DNA of 64,000 nt from Zhuqueibacter pondensis (GTDB lineage Bacteria > Zhuqueibacterota > Zhuqueibacteria > Zhuqueibacterales > Zhuqueibacteraceae): contig JAPDQK010000002.1 in the NCBI GenBank assembly GCA_034505955.1, forward strand, positions 124,001 to 188,000, written 5' to 3'. The position numbers were made by a program, and so were the translations under genes. Positions 50,917-60,196 of this stretch are shown piece by piece. Position 1 is the stretch's first letter; each line of letters starts with the position of its first letter. A model generated the notes under the pieces. That model saw nothing but the letters and a program-made list of their open reading frames with translations, did not search any database and was not told where the DNA came from.

Positions 50917-51186
50917 ATGGAATTCGTGGGTTCGCTTCACAAAAGATATGTGACGCAATGGCAGTCCGAACGAAAAAACGAGCGTGAAAATTTCGTGCGC
51001 GAGACCGCCAAGTTTATTTTTGGGGTCATACACTTGAAGCTCGATTTCTCAGCTTCGCCGGAAGATTACAGTCGCGCCATGGAGTTGGCTCTTGAAAACG
51101 CCAGAAAGCTGGCTTTGGTATTTTTCCCTGATTTGACCGAAAAAGAACTGCAGGGAATGTGGAACAAATTCATCGAGGCCAATTAA
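50917..51186 (+). CDS. Small hypothetical protein
   Basis: An 89-residue protein, entirely alpha-helical in composition (FVRETAKFIFGVIHLKLDFSASPEDYSRAMELALENARKLALV). It has GGGAGG upstream (50905-50910) and is followed after 26 bp by another small gene on the same strand. Not a recognised family. Together with the next two genes it forms a likely operon ending in a metallopeptidase-like protein. Confidence 0.65.
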   Translation: MEFVGSLHKRYVTQWQSERKNERENFVRETAKFIFGVIHLKLDFSASPEDYSRAMELALENARKLALVFFPDLTEKELQGMWNKFIEAN

Positions 51187-51212
51187 GATTTTCCACACAA
51201 TAGGAGGGTTGT

Positions 51213-51704
51213 ATGCAAACCGTACCGGAAGAAATTGTCGAGCGCACCTGGAGGGAAATGGCGCAAATGCCGCTGCAGGAAGTGCCTCGCATAATTCAGC
51301 GCATGGAAAAGGAACAACCCGAGATTTTGGGTTTTTTGCTGGGTATTGATTATGACATTTTCAATCAGGACGAGCGGGAACTATTGCTCTATCTCGGAGT
51401 TGTCATCTGGCAGATCATGATGCAAGGCCGGCCCCGACCCAAGCGGGTCACCGCCAAGCGGATGGATCAGATCATCAATCGCACGGATCAGATGGCCGAA
51501 TATCTGATGAGCGAATCCGAAGAGGGCTTCGAGCAGACCGTCGAAATGATTTTCAAAGGCCACAACCAAATCAATGTGTTGCGCTATGCCGTCGAGGCGC
51601 TCTTCGAAATGGATGATGAGGAAGAGCAAAGTGGTGTTCGTGAAGAGATGAAAGGACTGATCTTTATGAATCTCAAAACCGTGATCGAGGCGCTGGATCA
51701 GTGA
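51213..51704 (+). CDS. Hypothetical helical protein
   Basis: A 163-residue protein with strong ribosome site (AGGAGGG, 51202-51208). It is acidic and rich in Glu, Met and Leu (MQTVPEEIVERTWREMAQM, ALFEMDDEEEQSGVREEMKG). No catalytic motif. The EEEQ-rich C-terminus and length are unlike known DNA-binding families. Probably a soluble regulator or binding protein, unassigned. Confidence 0.65.
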   Translation: MQTVPEEIVERTWREMAQMPLQEVPRIIQRMEKEQPEILGFLLGIDYDIFNQDERELLLYLGVVIWQIMMQGRPRPKRVTAKRMDQIINRTDQMAEYLMSESEEGFEQTVEMIFKGHNQINVLRYAVEALFEMDDEEEQSGVREEMKGLIFMNLKTVIEALDQ

Positions 51705-51773
51705 ACCTGAGGCAGAATTATATTCAGATATCACCCGAGGCCGCAGGAACAGTAACTTAAAATACCCGAGCTT

Positions 51774-52346
51774 GTGCCAATTCGTTTTACGCCACAAATG
51801 CAAAAGCGTCTGACGCAGCGTGCGCATTTCATGTTGCGGACGGCTTTACGTTATTTCCCGGAATTACGTGGCAGAACGATTACCGTTGGTTATACCCGTG
51901 CCCACCTGGGCAGTGCCGTGATACCGCGCACTCCCGCCTCGCCAGCCGAATTGACGATTCGCCTGAAAGTACGCAACCTGAGCTACAACACAATTGGTCA
52001 CGAGCTCACCCATTTGGTTCAAGGGATCTCACGCTTGAAGCGCCTCTCAGAGGAAGCTTCCAATATCGTGCACATCCCCGAGGGCGAGAAGCAGTGTGAT
52101 ATCTGGACGATGGCGCGCAGCGAGCTGTTCTGTGATGCGGCACCAACTTATCTCGAATTGCCACCGGTGATCAGGGAGAATTGGCCGTGCTACGCCCCAG
52201 CGGTGCGCGCTCTCTGCATTGCGGCCATCGAAAAACGTTCGACACACCGGCTTTACATTGTTTGGCTGGAAAATCAGATTCATCAGCTTGCACAACGACA
52301 TCCGGAGCAGAGCAGAATTGCTGCACAACTGCAACTGCCTTTTTAG
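51774..52346 (+). CDS. HExxH putative zinc metallopeptidase-like protein
   Basis: About 190 residues from a GTG at 51774. The motif NTIGHELTHLVQG supplies the HExxH zinc pair, and a later Glu/Asp (SELFCDAAPTYLE) could be the third ligand. The arrangement resembles SprT-like or M48-like minimal proteases, but the family cannot be named. It is followed within 20 bp by the alpha/beta hydrolase gene. Confidence 0.65.
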   Translation: MPIRFTPQMQKRLTQRAHFMLRTALRYFPELRGRTITVGYTRAHLGSAVIPRTPASPAELTIRLKVRNLSYNTIGHELTHLVQGISRLKRLSEEASNIVHIPEGEKQCDIWTMARSELFCDAAPTYLELPPVIRENWPCYAPAVRALCIAAIEKRSTHRLYIVWLENQIHQLAQRHPEQSRIAAQLQLPF

Positions 52347-52365
52347 TTTTTTGAAGGAGACAACC

Positions 52366-53163
52366 ATGACGACAGACATCAACGGTGTGCGTTACTTTTT
52401 TGTCGACGCCGGGAAGGGCCTGCCGGTCTTATTCATTCATGGTTTTCCTTTCAGCCATGCCATCTGGCAACCTCAAATTGAAGCGCTGGCAAAGCATTTT
52501 CGGATTATCGCACCGGATTTGCGGGGCCATGGCGAAAGCGCCGCGTCTTCCGGTGTTTACACGATGGATGCTTTCGCCGAAGACTTGCGTGCGCTCATCG
52601 ACGTGTGTAACTGCGGGCCGGTAGTTTTGGCTGGTCACTCGATGGGTGGCTACATCGCTTTTGCGTTCTATCGTAAATTTCCGCAACAGGTACGTGCCCT
52701 GATTCTGGTGTGCACGCGTGCCAGTGCGGATTCCGAAGAAGGCAAAGCCGGCCGTGAACGTCTCGCGCAACGTGTTGAGCGAGAAGGCGCACCTGCCGTC
52801 GTCGAACAGATGTTGCCGAAAATGTTGGCGGCTGCGACGGTTGCCTCTCGTCCAGATCTGGTTGATCATGTCCGAAATATGATGCTCGGCACTTCCGTGT
52901 CTGGGTTGGCAGGTTCACTGCGTGGCATGGCTGTCCGTCCCAGTTCGTTGGAGTTGCTGCCCCACCTCGCGGCGCCGACTTTAGTCATCTCTGGCTCAGA
53001 AGATCTCTTGATCCCGACCCAGGAAGCTGAGACCATGGCCAAGACCATTCCTGGCGCACAGTTGCAACTGATACCTCATGCTGGACATCTGGCCAGCCTT
53101 GAAAACCCTTCCGATGTGACCGCAGCCATACGTGATTTTCTTGTGACGATTTCGCATTCTTGA
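52366..53163 (+). CDS. Alpha/beta hydrolase
   Basis: A 265-residue hydrolase starting at an ATG with AAGGAG upstream. Motifs: LFIHGFPFSHAIWQPQ (oxyanion HG), DLRGHGES, nucleophile Ser in VLAGHSMGGYIAF and the catalytic His in IPHAGHLASLENP. The family includes esterases, lactonases and haloperoxidase-like enzymes. No neighbouring pathway suggests the substrate. Confidence 0.92.
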   Translation: MTTDINGVRYFFVDAGKGLPVLFIHGFPFSHAIWQPQIEALAKHFRIIAPDLRGHGESAASSGVYTMDAFAEDLRALIDVCNCGPVVLAGHSMGGYIAFAFYRKFPQQVRALILVCTRASADSEEGKAGRERLAQRVEREGAPAVVEQMLPKMLAAATVASRPDLVDHVRNMMLGTSVSGLAGSLRGMAVRPSSLELLPHLAAPTLVISGSEDLLIPTQEAETMAKTIPGAQLQLIPHAGHLASLENPSDVTAAIRDFLVTISHS

Positions 53164-53357
53164 GAAGCTTTTTTGCTGATTTTGCAAATCTGGGAAATTA
53201 CCGCTCTTTGAATCAAATACACGCCTTTCTGGTCTTGGAAAAGCAAGAGCTTAGTGCTTATCTGGAGGCAAAAGAAGGGAATGCAATTTGCTCCAATTTT
53301 AGCGTGGGAATTTCGTGACTCTGATGGAGAGGTTAATTTTCTAAAGGAGCGACTGGG

Positions 53358-54296
53358 ATGATCCGATTAAATAAAATTCTTGTGCCGACAGATTTTTCGA
53401 CTTGCGCAGACCAAGCGCTTGCTCATGCCATTATCCTTGGCAACGCGATGAAAAGTGAAGTGACACTGTTGCATGTGGTCACCCTGTTTGATGAATCAGT
53501 GAATCATTCTTCCCGTCACTTTTCCGACCTCGCGAAATTTTATCAGGAGGTGGAGCAGACCGTCTCCTCTCAAATGCGAGGTCTAAGTGCCCAACATCCG
53601 TCGCTCACGGTCCGCCAGGAAGTGGTGAGGGGATATTCTCCTGCCGAAGAGATCGTCCGATTTGCAGAAGAAAAAAATGATGATTTGATCGTGATGGGTA
53701 CACATGGCCGCACCGGACTTGGCCACCTCCTGCTGGGCAGCGTTGCGGAACGGGTGGTGCGCAGCGCGAAATGCCCGGTGTTGACGGTTCGCAAAATGCA
53801 TGCTGACATCATGCGCCGGTCCGGTTATCAACGGATTCTGGTGCCACTGGATTTTTCTCAATATTCGAAACACGCCCTGCGATATGGCGTTGAGCTGGCC
53901 AAACAATTCAATAGCCAGTTGGATATTTTGCACGTCATTGAGGAACAGGTGCAACCGGCTTATTATGTCTCCGGCGAAATCTCCCTTTTCAATCTTGTCC
54001 CCGACATTCGCGAAAAGTCCCGCGCCGCGCTGAAGGAATTTGTCGAGGGCGACATGCCGGCCAATCTGGATTTCCTGCTGCATCTGCGCGAAGGCCGCTC
54101 ACACACCGAGATCGTCGCCTTTGCGGAGGAGCAGGAAACCGATGTGATCGTGCTGGCCACGCACGGATTGAGCGGCCTCGAGCATTTGTTGCTGGGCAGC
54201 ACCGCAGAAAAAGTAATCCGAAAAGCAAAATGTGCCGTGCTGACTGTCAAATCCCCGGAGCGGGAATTTGTCGTGCCCGGAACGCAACTGCAGTAA
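53358..54296 (+). CDS. Tandem universal stress protein (two UspA domains)
   Basis: A 312-residue protein with two UspA domains. Each ends in the ATP-binding pattern: GTHGRTGLGHLLLGSVAERVVRSAKCPVLTVR (about residue 115) and ATHGLSGLEHLLLGSTAEKVIRKAKCAVLTVK (about residue 270). Such dimer-like tandem forms are common in stress-resistant bacteria and bind ATP or AMP. Its own promoter region has AAAGGAG (53344-53350) in front of the ATG. Confidence 0.94.
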   Translation: MIRLNKILVPTDFSTCADQALAHAIILGNAMKSEVTLLHVVTLFDESVNHSSRHFSDLAKFYQEVEQTVSSQMRGLSAQHPSLTVRQEVVRGYSPAEEIVRFAEEKNDDLIVMGTHGRTGLGHLLLGSVAERVVRSAKCPVLTVRKMHADIMRRSGYQRILVPLDFSQYSKHALRYGVELAKQFNSQLDILHVIEEQVQPAYYVSGEISLFNLVPDIREKSRAALKEFVEGDMPANLDFLLHLREGRSHTEIVAFAEEQETDVIVLATHGLSGLEHLLLGSTAEKVIRKAKCAVLTVKSPEREFVVPGTQLQ

Positions 54297-54430
54297 TTTC
54301 CTGATAAGCGCATTGCCAGGCACAAGATTTCATTGATTGATGGTGGATAACCGTTGGCAGCGATCGGCCGGGCTCATGACTTGCCGAAAAACGACTGGAG
54401 GAGCAAGCTGCTGCCCACGTAAAAATGTGA

Positions 54431-54459
54431 TTGACATTGAAGTAAATTTTCATTATCGT
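54431..54459 (+). promoter_or_regulatory. Sigma-70-like promoter before the Memo gene
   Basis: TTGACA, a 17-bp spacer and TATCGT, ending 35 bp before the ATG. Confidence 0.6.
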
Positions 54460-54494
54460 ACAGCAAAACCGGACAGGCAAGAGGGAAAGAACGT

Positions 54495-55358
54495 ATGCGT
54501 GCGATTCATGCTGAAGATATTCGTGCTCCGGCAGTAGCGGGAATGTTCTATCCCGAAGATGCTGCCGAATTGCGGCGTACGGTGGAAATGCTTCTGCAGC
54601 AGGCAGAAATCAAAACCACGGCCAAATCAGTTGTTGCGACTGTTGCGCCGCATGCCGGCTATATCTATTCCGGCCCTGTAGCCGCCCATACATTTAAAAT
54701 GCTGCAATCTTGTTACCCTCCCTCCGCAGAAGAGAAATTCCGCAGCCCCACAGTTGTCGTCATTGCGCCCAGTCATCGTGAAGCTTTTCCTTTCGTTTCG
54801 GTGTTTACTGGACGCGCCTATCGCACTCCGCTCGGGGATGTTCCGGTGGCCAGGGATTTTGCCGAAGCCCTGGTTGCTTCCGATCAGCATTTTGTTGCGG
54901 CTTGGGAAGGTCATCGTGGCGAGCATGCGCTCGAAGTGGAATTACCGTTTCTGCAGGTGATCTGGCCGGAATTTCGTCTCGTACCGGTTGTCATGGGTTA
55001 CCAGGATTGGGAATTGTGCAAGCGATTAGGCGAAAATCTTGCAAGGCTGGCCTCCGCGTCGCCAGTGTTTATCGTGGCAAGCTCGGATCTTTCACATTAC
55101 TATCCCTACAATCAGGCGGTCAAGATCGACGAGCGTTTCATTAAGCAGCTTCAGGCTTTCACTCCTGAAGCATTGCATCAGGCGCTCGAGAATGGAATCT
55201 GTGAAGCCTGTGGCGGTGGGCCGATTGTGGCGGCCATGATCGCCGCCAAAAACCTCGGTGCCGATACGGTCGAGGTTTTGCGTTATCAAAATTCAGGTGA
55301 TGTGAGTGGCGATCGTAGTGGGGTTGTTGGTTATGTATCTGCCGTATTTGAAGCCTAA
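54495..55358 (+). CDS. amrB: AmmeMemoRadiSam system protein B (Memo/DODA-fold)
   Basis: A 287-residue Memo-like protein with the start RAPAVAGMFYPEDAAELR and the blocks ATVAPHAGYIYSGPVAAHTF, VVVIAPSHREAFPF and VASSDLSHYYPY, which hold the metal-ligand-like His residues of the dioxygenase fold. AmmeMemoRadiSam systems group this protein with an AMMECR1 domain and a radical SAM enzyme. The AMMECR1 gene follows after 8 bp; no radical SAM gene is present in the window. Confidence 0.92.
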   Translation: MRAIHAEDIRAPAVAGMFYPEDAAELRRTVEMLLQQAEIKTTAKSVVATVAPHAGYIYSGPVAAHTFKMLQSCYPPSAEEKFRSPTVVVIAPSHREAFPFVSVFTGRAYRTPLGDVPVARDFAEALVASDQHFVAAWEGHRGEHALEVELPFLQVIWPEFRLVPVVMGYQDWELCKRLGENLARLASASPVFIVASSDLSHYYPYNQAVKIDERFIKQLQAFTPEALHQALENGICEACGGGPIVAAMIAAKNLGADTVEVLRYQNSGDVSGDRSGVVGYVSAVFEA

Positions 55359-55366
55359 CGAGAGCA

Positions 55367-55972
55367 ATGTCTTCCGAAGCAACAAACGCATCTTCCGAAC
55401 GGGCTTTTGAGTTTACTGCAGCGCAAAAACGCGATCTCCTGAAACTCGCGCGCGACACCCTGACGGCATACTTGGCTGAGTTGCCTCTGCCACCTGCCGA
55501 ATTGCCGGGTCTCAATGATATTCGTGCCGGTGTTTTTGTCAGCTTGCACGTCAAGGAAAGGCTGCGCGGTTGCATCGGTTATGTCGAGGGATTGCGCCCG
55601 CTTCCGGAGGCCCTGCAGGAAATTGCCATCTCTGCGGCCTCGCGCGATCCGCGATTCGAGCCGCTCGAGGCTGAGGAACTGCCAGTCGTGGAGATTGAAA
55701 TCTCCGTCCTGTCCCCGTTGCGCCAGATCGAATCACCGGATGAAATCATCCTTGGCAAACATGGCCTGATGGTGCGCTCGGGTTATCACCAGGGTTTGCT
55801 GTTGCCCCAAGTAGCGCTGCATAACAACTGGAACGTCGAGACTTTTTTGGCGCATGCTTGCCAAAAGGCGGGTTTGCCTTCCGAGGCCTGGAAAGATCCG
55901 GAAACCGTGATTTATGTCTTCGATGCGGAAGTTTTTTCCGAGACCTCGGTTTCCTCTGATGCCACCGGATGA
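55367..55972 (+). CDS. amrA: AmmeMemoRadiSam system protein A (AMMECR1 domain)
   Basis: A 201-residue AMMECR1 protein with the absolutely conserved LRGCIGYVEGLRPL motif and DPRFEPLEAEELPVVEIEISVLSPL. The function is not known, though a role in RNA or nucleotide modification has been suggested for the domain. It sits as the partner of the Memo gene. Confidence 0.92.
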   Translation: MSSEATNASSERAFEFTAAQKRDLLKLARDTLTAYLAELPLPPAELPGLNDIRAGVFVSLHVKERLRGCIGYVEGLRPLPEALQEIAISAASRDPRFEPLEAEELPVVEIEISVLSPLRQIESPDEIILGKHGLMVRSGYHQGLLLPQVALHNNWNVETFLAHACQKAGLPSEAWKDPETVIYVFDAEVFSETSVSSDATG

Positions 55973-56184
55973 TGGGGAAACTGGGAACAAGCCTGACTTA
56001 CGACTCAAGATGCGAGGAATTTTGTGAGTGGGGTTTGGTTGGCGGTTTTTGTCATTTGTCACGGTTGCGTCAAGAGAAAGATTTTCGGGATATTCTATCG
56101 CCACTCGCATCGCGCGTTGAGACGGAAAAACTTTTGAAAGAAGACGACCATTGCCGCCTCGACCTGTTGGTGCATATCTTCGAC

Positions 56185-57495
56185 ATGGTCACACCATTCT
56201 CCGTGCGTGCCGCTACCGACTGGCAAAAATTTGAATCTCAGTGGCTGGCGCCGTATGCCTGCAGCAGTGTCGGTGCGCATGCCACACGTCGATTTGCGGA
56301 AGAAGAGCATCCCTATCGCACGGCATTCCAACGTGACCGCGACCGAATCATTCACTCGCGCGCTTTTCGCCGCCTCAAGCACAAGCGCCAGGTTTTTCTG
56401 ATTACCGAAGGCGATCATTTTCGCACACGGCTGACGCACACTTTGGAAGTAGCACAAATCGCGCGCACCATGGCACGCGCACTCGGGTTGAATGAGGATT
56501 TGGTGGAAGCCATTGCGCTTGGCCACGATCTCGGTCACACGCCTTTCGGGCATTTGGGCGAAGCGGTGCTCAACGATATTATGCAGGGCCGGGACACACT
56601 CGAAGGCTTGTTCGATGGCGGCTCATTCGGCGGTTTCAAACATAATTATCAATCGCTGCGTGTTGTTGACCTTCTCGAGCAGAAATATGAGTTCCCGGGG
56701 TTGAATTTGACTGCTCCGGTACGGGAAGGCATTTTGAAACACACCCGTCTGAAACGTGACTTGTTTCAGTACCCAGCTTTTGATGTTCACGGGCTGGCTT
56801 TCGAGCTGGATCTCGCCACGACCCTCGAAGGCCAAGTCGCGGCAATTGCCGATGAAGTGGCCCAGCGTACGCATGATCTTGAGGACGGCTTGCGCGCCGG
56901 ACTTGTGGAAGTGGAGGAAGTCCGCCAGCTTGAAATTGTCCAACAAGTGGAGGCACAACATGACCATGGGGCTCGTGCGGGAGCGCAGGTCAACCAGCGT
57001 GGAGACGGTTCACTCTATCGCAACTGGCTCATCAACGGTTTGATTAATTTCCTGGTCAGCGATATCATTCAACAAACCCTGCAGCAAATAGGGGAATTTT
57101 TTCGTCAATTTAACCGGCTGCATTATTTCGATCAGGAGTTGGTCCATTTCAGCCCTGAACTCGATCCGTTGCAGAAAGCTTTGAACTCTTTTATCTATCA
57201 GCGCATTATTTTTGTGCCGGCTGTTCAAAAGGCGGATGCACAGGTGCGCGAAATTTTGCGCACGCTATTCCGTTGTTATTATGAAAAACCCGAGCTCCTG
57301 CCAGCTTTGGATTTGCGCCGTGCAGATCTTTCGGAGCGGCCACGTATGATCGCTGATTTTATTGCAGGCATGACTGATCATTTTACCTTAATGGAGATCG
57401 GACGTCTGCGGCAGCTCGGACTTTCCATGCCCAATTTGGATGAAGCATTGTTACGTTTACCTGCCATGAAGGAGTTTACAGGAGTGCATGCATAG
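56185..57495 (+). CDS. dgt: Deoxyguanosinetriphosphate triphosphohydrolase-like protein (HD domain)
   Basis: A 436-residue HD-domain protein: the HRDRDRIIHSRAFRRLKHKRQVF block is typical of dGTPase-like enzymes, and the HD motif His-Asp is in RLTHTLEVAQIARTM and IALGHDLGHTPFGHLGE. It releases tripolyphosphate from dNTPs and affects the nucleotide pool and phage resistance. The upstream in-frame start at 55969 overlaps the AMMECR1 gene and its 72 extra residues do not fit, so Met at 56185 is used. Confidence 0.9.
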   Translation: MVTPFSVRAATDWQKFESQWLAPYACSSVGAHATRRFAEEEHPYRTAFQRDRDRIIHSRAFRRLKHKRQVFLITEGDHFRTRLTHTLEVAQIARTMARALGLNEDLVEAIALGHDLGHTPFGHLGEAVLNDIMQGRDTLEGLFDGGSFGGFKHNYQSLRVVDLLEQKYEFPGLNLTAPVREGILKHTRLKRDLFQYPAFDVHGLAFELDLATTLEGQVAAIADEVAQRTHDLEDGLRAGLVEVEEVRQLEIVQQVEAQHDHGARAGAQVNQRGDGSLYRNWLINGLINFLVSDIIQQTLQQIGEFFRQFNRLHYFDQELVHFSPELDPLQKALNSFIYQRIIFVPAVQKADAQVREILRTLFRCYYEKPELLPALDLRRADLSERPRMIADFIAGMTDHFTLMEIGRLRQLGLSMPNLDEALLRLPAMKEFTGVHA

Positions 57496-57498
57496 GAG

Positions 57499-58368
57499 AT
57501 GAACGCCCGTTTCGAGAACGTTTGGTTTACCTATGAGCATTTTGGCTTGCCTGCTCCAACCGGTCAGGGCGGCTATCCTCGTCAGTCACGACCTCAGTTA
57601 CAAGCCATCAGTTTTGAGGTTCAACCGGGCGAAGCAGTCGGTATTGTCGGTCGCTCCGGCTCCGGCAAAACCACGCTGATGCAATTGTTTAATGGGCTGT
57701 TGGTCCCGGATCAGGGTCGTGTGCTAATCGATGGGCAGGATATTCATTCTCAAAAATACGATCTTGCTGCACTCCGACGCCGCGTCGGCGTCGTTTTTCA
57801 ATTTCCGGAGATGCATTTTTTTGCGGCCTCTGTGGAAGAGGAGATTGCCTATGGGCCACGCCAACAAAATCTTTCTCAGGAGGAAATTGCGCAACGCATT
57901 ACCGAGTCGCTGAGCTTGGTGGGGTTGGGTCAGACATATCGTGCTCGCAATCCGTTCACCTTGAGTCAGGGTGAAAAACGGCGCGTGGCGCTGGCCGGAG
58001 CGCTGGCCATGCGACCGGAAATGCTCGTTCTGGATGAACCCACGGCGAGTCTGGATGCTCGCGGCATTGCAGAAGTCCATGGCTTTCTTTGTCACTGGCA
58101 TGCTTCCGGGAAAAACATTGTCGTCATTAGCCACGATGTCGATCTCATCGCTGTTCTTTGTTCTCGTCTGCTTGTCTTGGAACAGGGTCGGCTTCTCTAT
58201 GATGGGCCATCCGCCTCGCTTTGGGGAATCAAATCATCTGATTGGGGGCTGGAAATTCTAAGGCAGTCCGGGCTGCCATTGCCGCGCTTGCAGCGTCTGC
58301 GCCGGCATTTGGCTCAAAAGAATATCGCTTGGGAAAACATTCCGATTTTGAAAGAGCAAAATTCATGA
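57499..58368 (+). CDS. Energy-coupling-factor transporter ATP-binding protein (CbiO/EcfA type)
   Basis: A 289-residue ABC ATPase. Walker A GRSGSGKTT, Q-loop in VGVVFQFPEMHFF, signature LSQGEKRRVALAGALAM and Walker B MLVLDEPTASLD are present. The FPExxFF Q-loop and the length fit ECF transporters, which take up vitamins and metals. No transmembrane EcfT or substrate-binding S component is next to it. The gene starts 3 bp after the dGTPase stop. Confidence 0.88.
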   Translation: MNARFENVWFTYEHFGLPAPTGQGGYPRQSRPQLQAISFEVQPGEAVGIVGRSGSGKTTLMQLFNGLLVPDQGRVLIDGQDIHSQKYDLAALRRRVGVVFQFPEMHFFAASVEEEIAYGPRQQNLSQEEIAQRITESLSLVGLGQTYRARNPFTLSQGEKRRVALAGALAMRPEMLVLDEPTASLDARGIAEVHGFLCHWHASGKNIVVISHDVDLIAVLCSRLLVLEQGRLLYDGPSASLWGIKSSDWGLEILRQSGLPLPRLQRLRRHLAQKNIAWENIPILKEQNS

Positions 58369-58682
58369 CGATATATTTCATTTACAGAAAAGTGACTGCC
58401 AGGCAGACGGGGTGATTTTGTTCAGATGCCAAAAAGATTTCCGCAAATCCGTGGTGATGCCGGTAGAATATATACGGTTTTTGCGAATACACTTTTGTAA
58501 TTGGCTTGTCTCAGTGTAACACATTCGACCCTCTTTAAAACAGCTCGAAATCGTCTGGAATTCACAAAAATGTAACTATTTAGCGACATTATTGACGATC
58601 AAGATTTGCTTCAAAACAAAGTTTCAGAGCGATTTCGAAACTGTAACCCATTGAAATTCTTCTAAAATTGGCTGTGCGGGCA

Positions 58683-58702
58683 TTTTCCCGGCACCGGGAA
58701 AA
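58683..58702. promoter_or_regulatory. 20-bp palindromic site, possible activator-binding site
   Basis: TTTTCCCGGCACCGGGAAAA has 9-bp arms around CA. It lies about 40 bp upstream of the -24 element, where enhancer-binding proteins could bind. A nearby ACTTTTCCC half-site exists (58707-58715). Confidence 0.5.
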
Positions 58703-58740
58703 GCAACTTTTCCCAAAATGTAAATGCTAAACGGTATCCT

Positions 58741-58756
58741 TGGCATGTGGATTGCG
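58741..58756 (+). promoter_or_regulatory. Sigma-54 promoter of the activator gene
   Basis: TGGCATG-TGGA-TTGCG has the conserved GG and GC with the correct 12-bp distance. The start codon is 65 bp downstream. Confidence 0.75.
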
Positions 58757-58820
58757 AAAATGTAAGGAGCTTTTTGAGATTACCTGGGTTACTAAGGACA
58801 ACCGGTAGATCAGTTCAGGG

Positions 58821-60056
58821 ATGAAGATCATCGGAAAACTAATCGTACCTGCTTTGCAGTCGAGCGCCAAAACCCCGGAAGCTTCAAAAGCTCTTTCGGG
58901 CCTTGAAGCCTTTACGGGTGATCTGTACGACCTCGAGATCGCGACACGACTCAAAGCAGGAAAGGGTGAGAACATCGTGGCAACAACAGTAGAAGAGAAA
59001 GAATTCGATCTGGATGTCATCCCGACCGACATCGAAAGTTCCTGGGGAAAGAATTATGGCTTCGACTATCATTACCCGCTGGTCAGCCGGAGCCCTGAAA
59101 TCAAAGAGATTTTTGCTTTGATCAAAAAGGTGGCCAAGAGTAATGCGACCATTTTGATACAAGGCGAAACCGGAACCGGCAAGGAGCTGATCGCCGGGCT
59201 GATTCAATTTATCAGCCACCGCGGCGATAAACCTTTTGTCAAAGTCAATTGCGCGGCGCTACCGGAAAATTTGCTGGAGAGCGAGCTGTTTGGTCATGAG
59301 AAAGGCGCTTTTACCGGTGCCTATCAAACACGCGTCGGTAAATTCGAGCAGGCCGACAGCGGGACGCTGTTTCTGGATGAAATCGGCGACATGCAGCTCA
59401 GCACGCAGGCCAAGATCCTGCGGGTGTTGCAGGATCAAACCTTCACGCGCCTGGGCGGCAACCGCACGATACAGGTTGATGTGCGGGTGATTGCGGCCAC
59501 CAACAAAGACCTGTGGCACGAGATCGAACTGGGAAATTTCCGTGCTGACCTTTACTATCGTCTCAATGTAGTGACTCTGCATATCCCGCCGTTGCGCAAA
59601 CGTGCGGAAGATATTCCGCTGATTGCCGAGTTCTTCCGGCGCAAGTTTGCACGTGAAATCCGCAAAAAGACCAAAGGCTTTTCGGCGGAAACCATGGAAT
59701 TGTTGCGCAACCATCAGTGGCCGGGGAATATCCGTGAACTCAAAAATTTGGTGGAACGCGCCGTGCTCGTGGTTGAAGAGGGCCAGGAGATTACACCGAA
59801 AGATCTGTCGATGTCCGGCAAGGATTACTTCGCAGCAGGAGGCAAGGATCGTCGCCGCGCCACCGACGGCGAGCTGCTCACGCTCGATACGCTCAACCTG
59901 GAGGTCATTGAAAAAGAGGCGATCTTGAAAGCCCTGGAACTGCGCAACTGGGTACAAAAAGATGCGGCGCAATTGCTCGGCGTTTCGCCACGTGCCTTGA
60001 ACTACAAAATCAATTACCACAACATCACGCACCCGACGTGGAAGAAGAATACGTAA
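58821..60056 (+). CDS. Sigma-54-dependent transcriptional activator (Fis family)
   Basis: A 411-residue enhancer-binding protein. The AAA+ domain runs from about residue 85 to 320: Walker A GETGTGKE (115-122), the sigma-54 contact loop GAFTGA (162-167), Walker B FLDEIGD and the arginine finger region. The C-terminal Fis helix-turn-helix is LELRNWVQKDAAQLLGVSPRALNYKI. The N-terminal 80 residues show no receiver, PAS or GAF signature, so the sensing input is unknown. It is preceded by its own sigma-54 promoter, suggesting autoregulation. Confidence 0.94.
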   Translation: MKIIGKLIVPALQSSAKTPEASKALSGLEAFTGDLYDLEIATRLKAGKGENIVATTVEEKEFDLDVIPTDIESSWGKNYGFDYHYPLVSRSPEIKEIFALIKKVAKSNATILIQGETGTGKELIAGLIQFISHRGDKPFVKVNCAALPENLLESELFGHEKGAFTGAYQTRVGKFEQADSGTLFLDEIGDMQLSTQAKILRVLQDQTFTRLGGNRTIQVDVRVIAATNKDLWHEIELGNFRADLYYRLNVVTLHIPPLRKRAEDIPLIAEFFRRKFAREIRKKTKGFSAETMELLRNHQWPGNIRELKNLVERAVLVVEEGQEITPKDLSMSGKDYFAAGGKDRRRATDGELLTLDTLNLEVIEKEAILKALELRNWVQKDAAQLLGVSPRALNYKINYHNITHPTWKKNT

Positions 60057-60196
60057 TGCGGTGATGCCAAATCGTTCGTAAAGCAAGGGTGATGTGCACT
60101 CGCTCTTTCGATTGCGGCCGGAATGGCCGGAAGCGGTTGCTGAGCGTGCGCGCATCGCCCTTTGTTTTTCATTATTCTTCCGGGCAAGAAGCAACC

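Larger units (their letters stand above)
58369..58820. other. 452-bp regulatory gap before the sigma-54 activator
   Basis: AT-rich and without a gene. It contains an inverted repeat (58683-58702) and a sigma-54 promoter (58741-58756), and TGTAAC occurs several times. Confidence 0.6.

Noticed and set aside
60124..60142. Third sigma-54 promoter (TGGCCGG...TTGC) before the FnIII gene
   Set aside because: The GG-to-GC distance is 14 bp instead of 12, so it would not be recognised.
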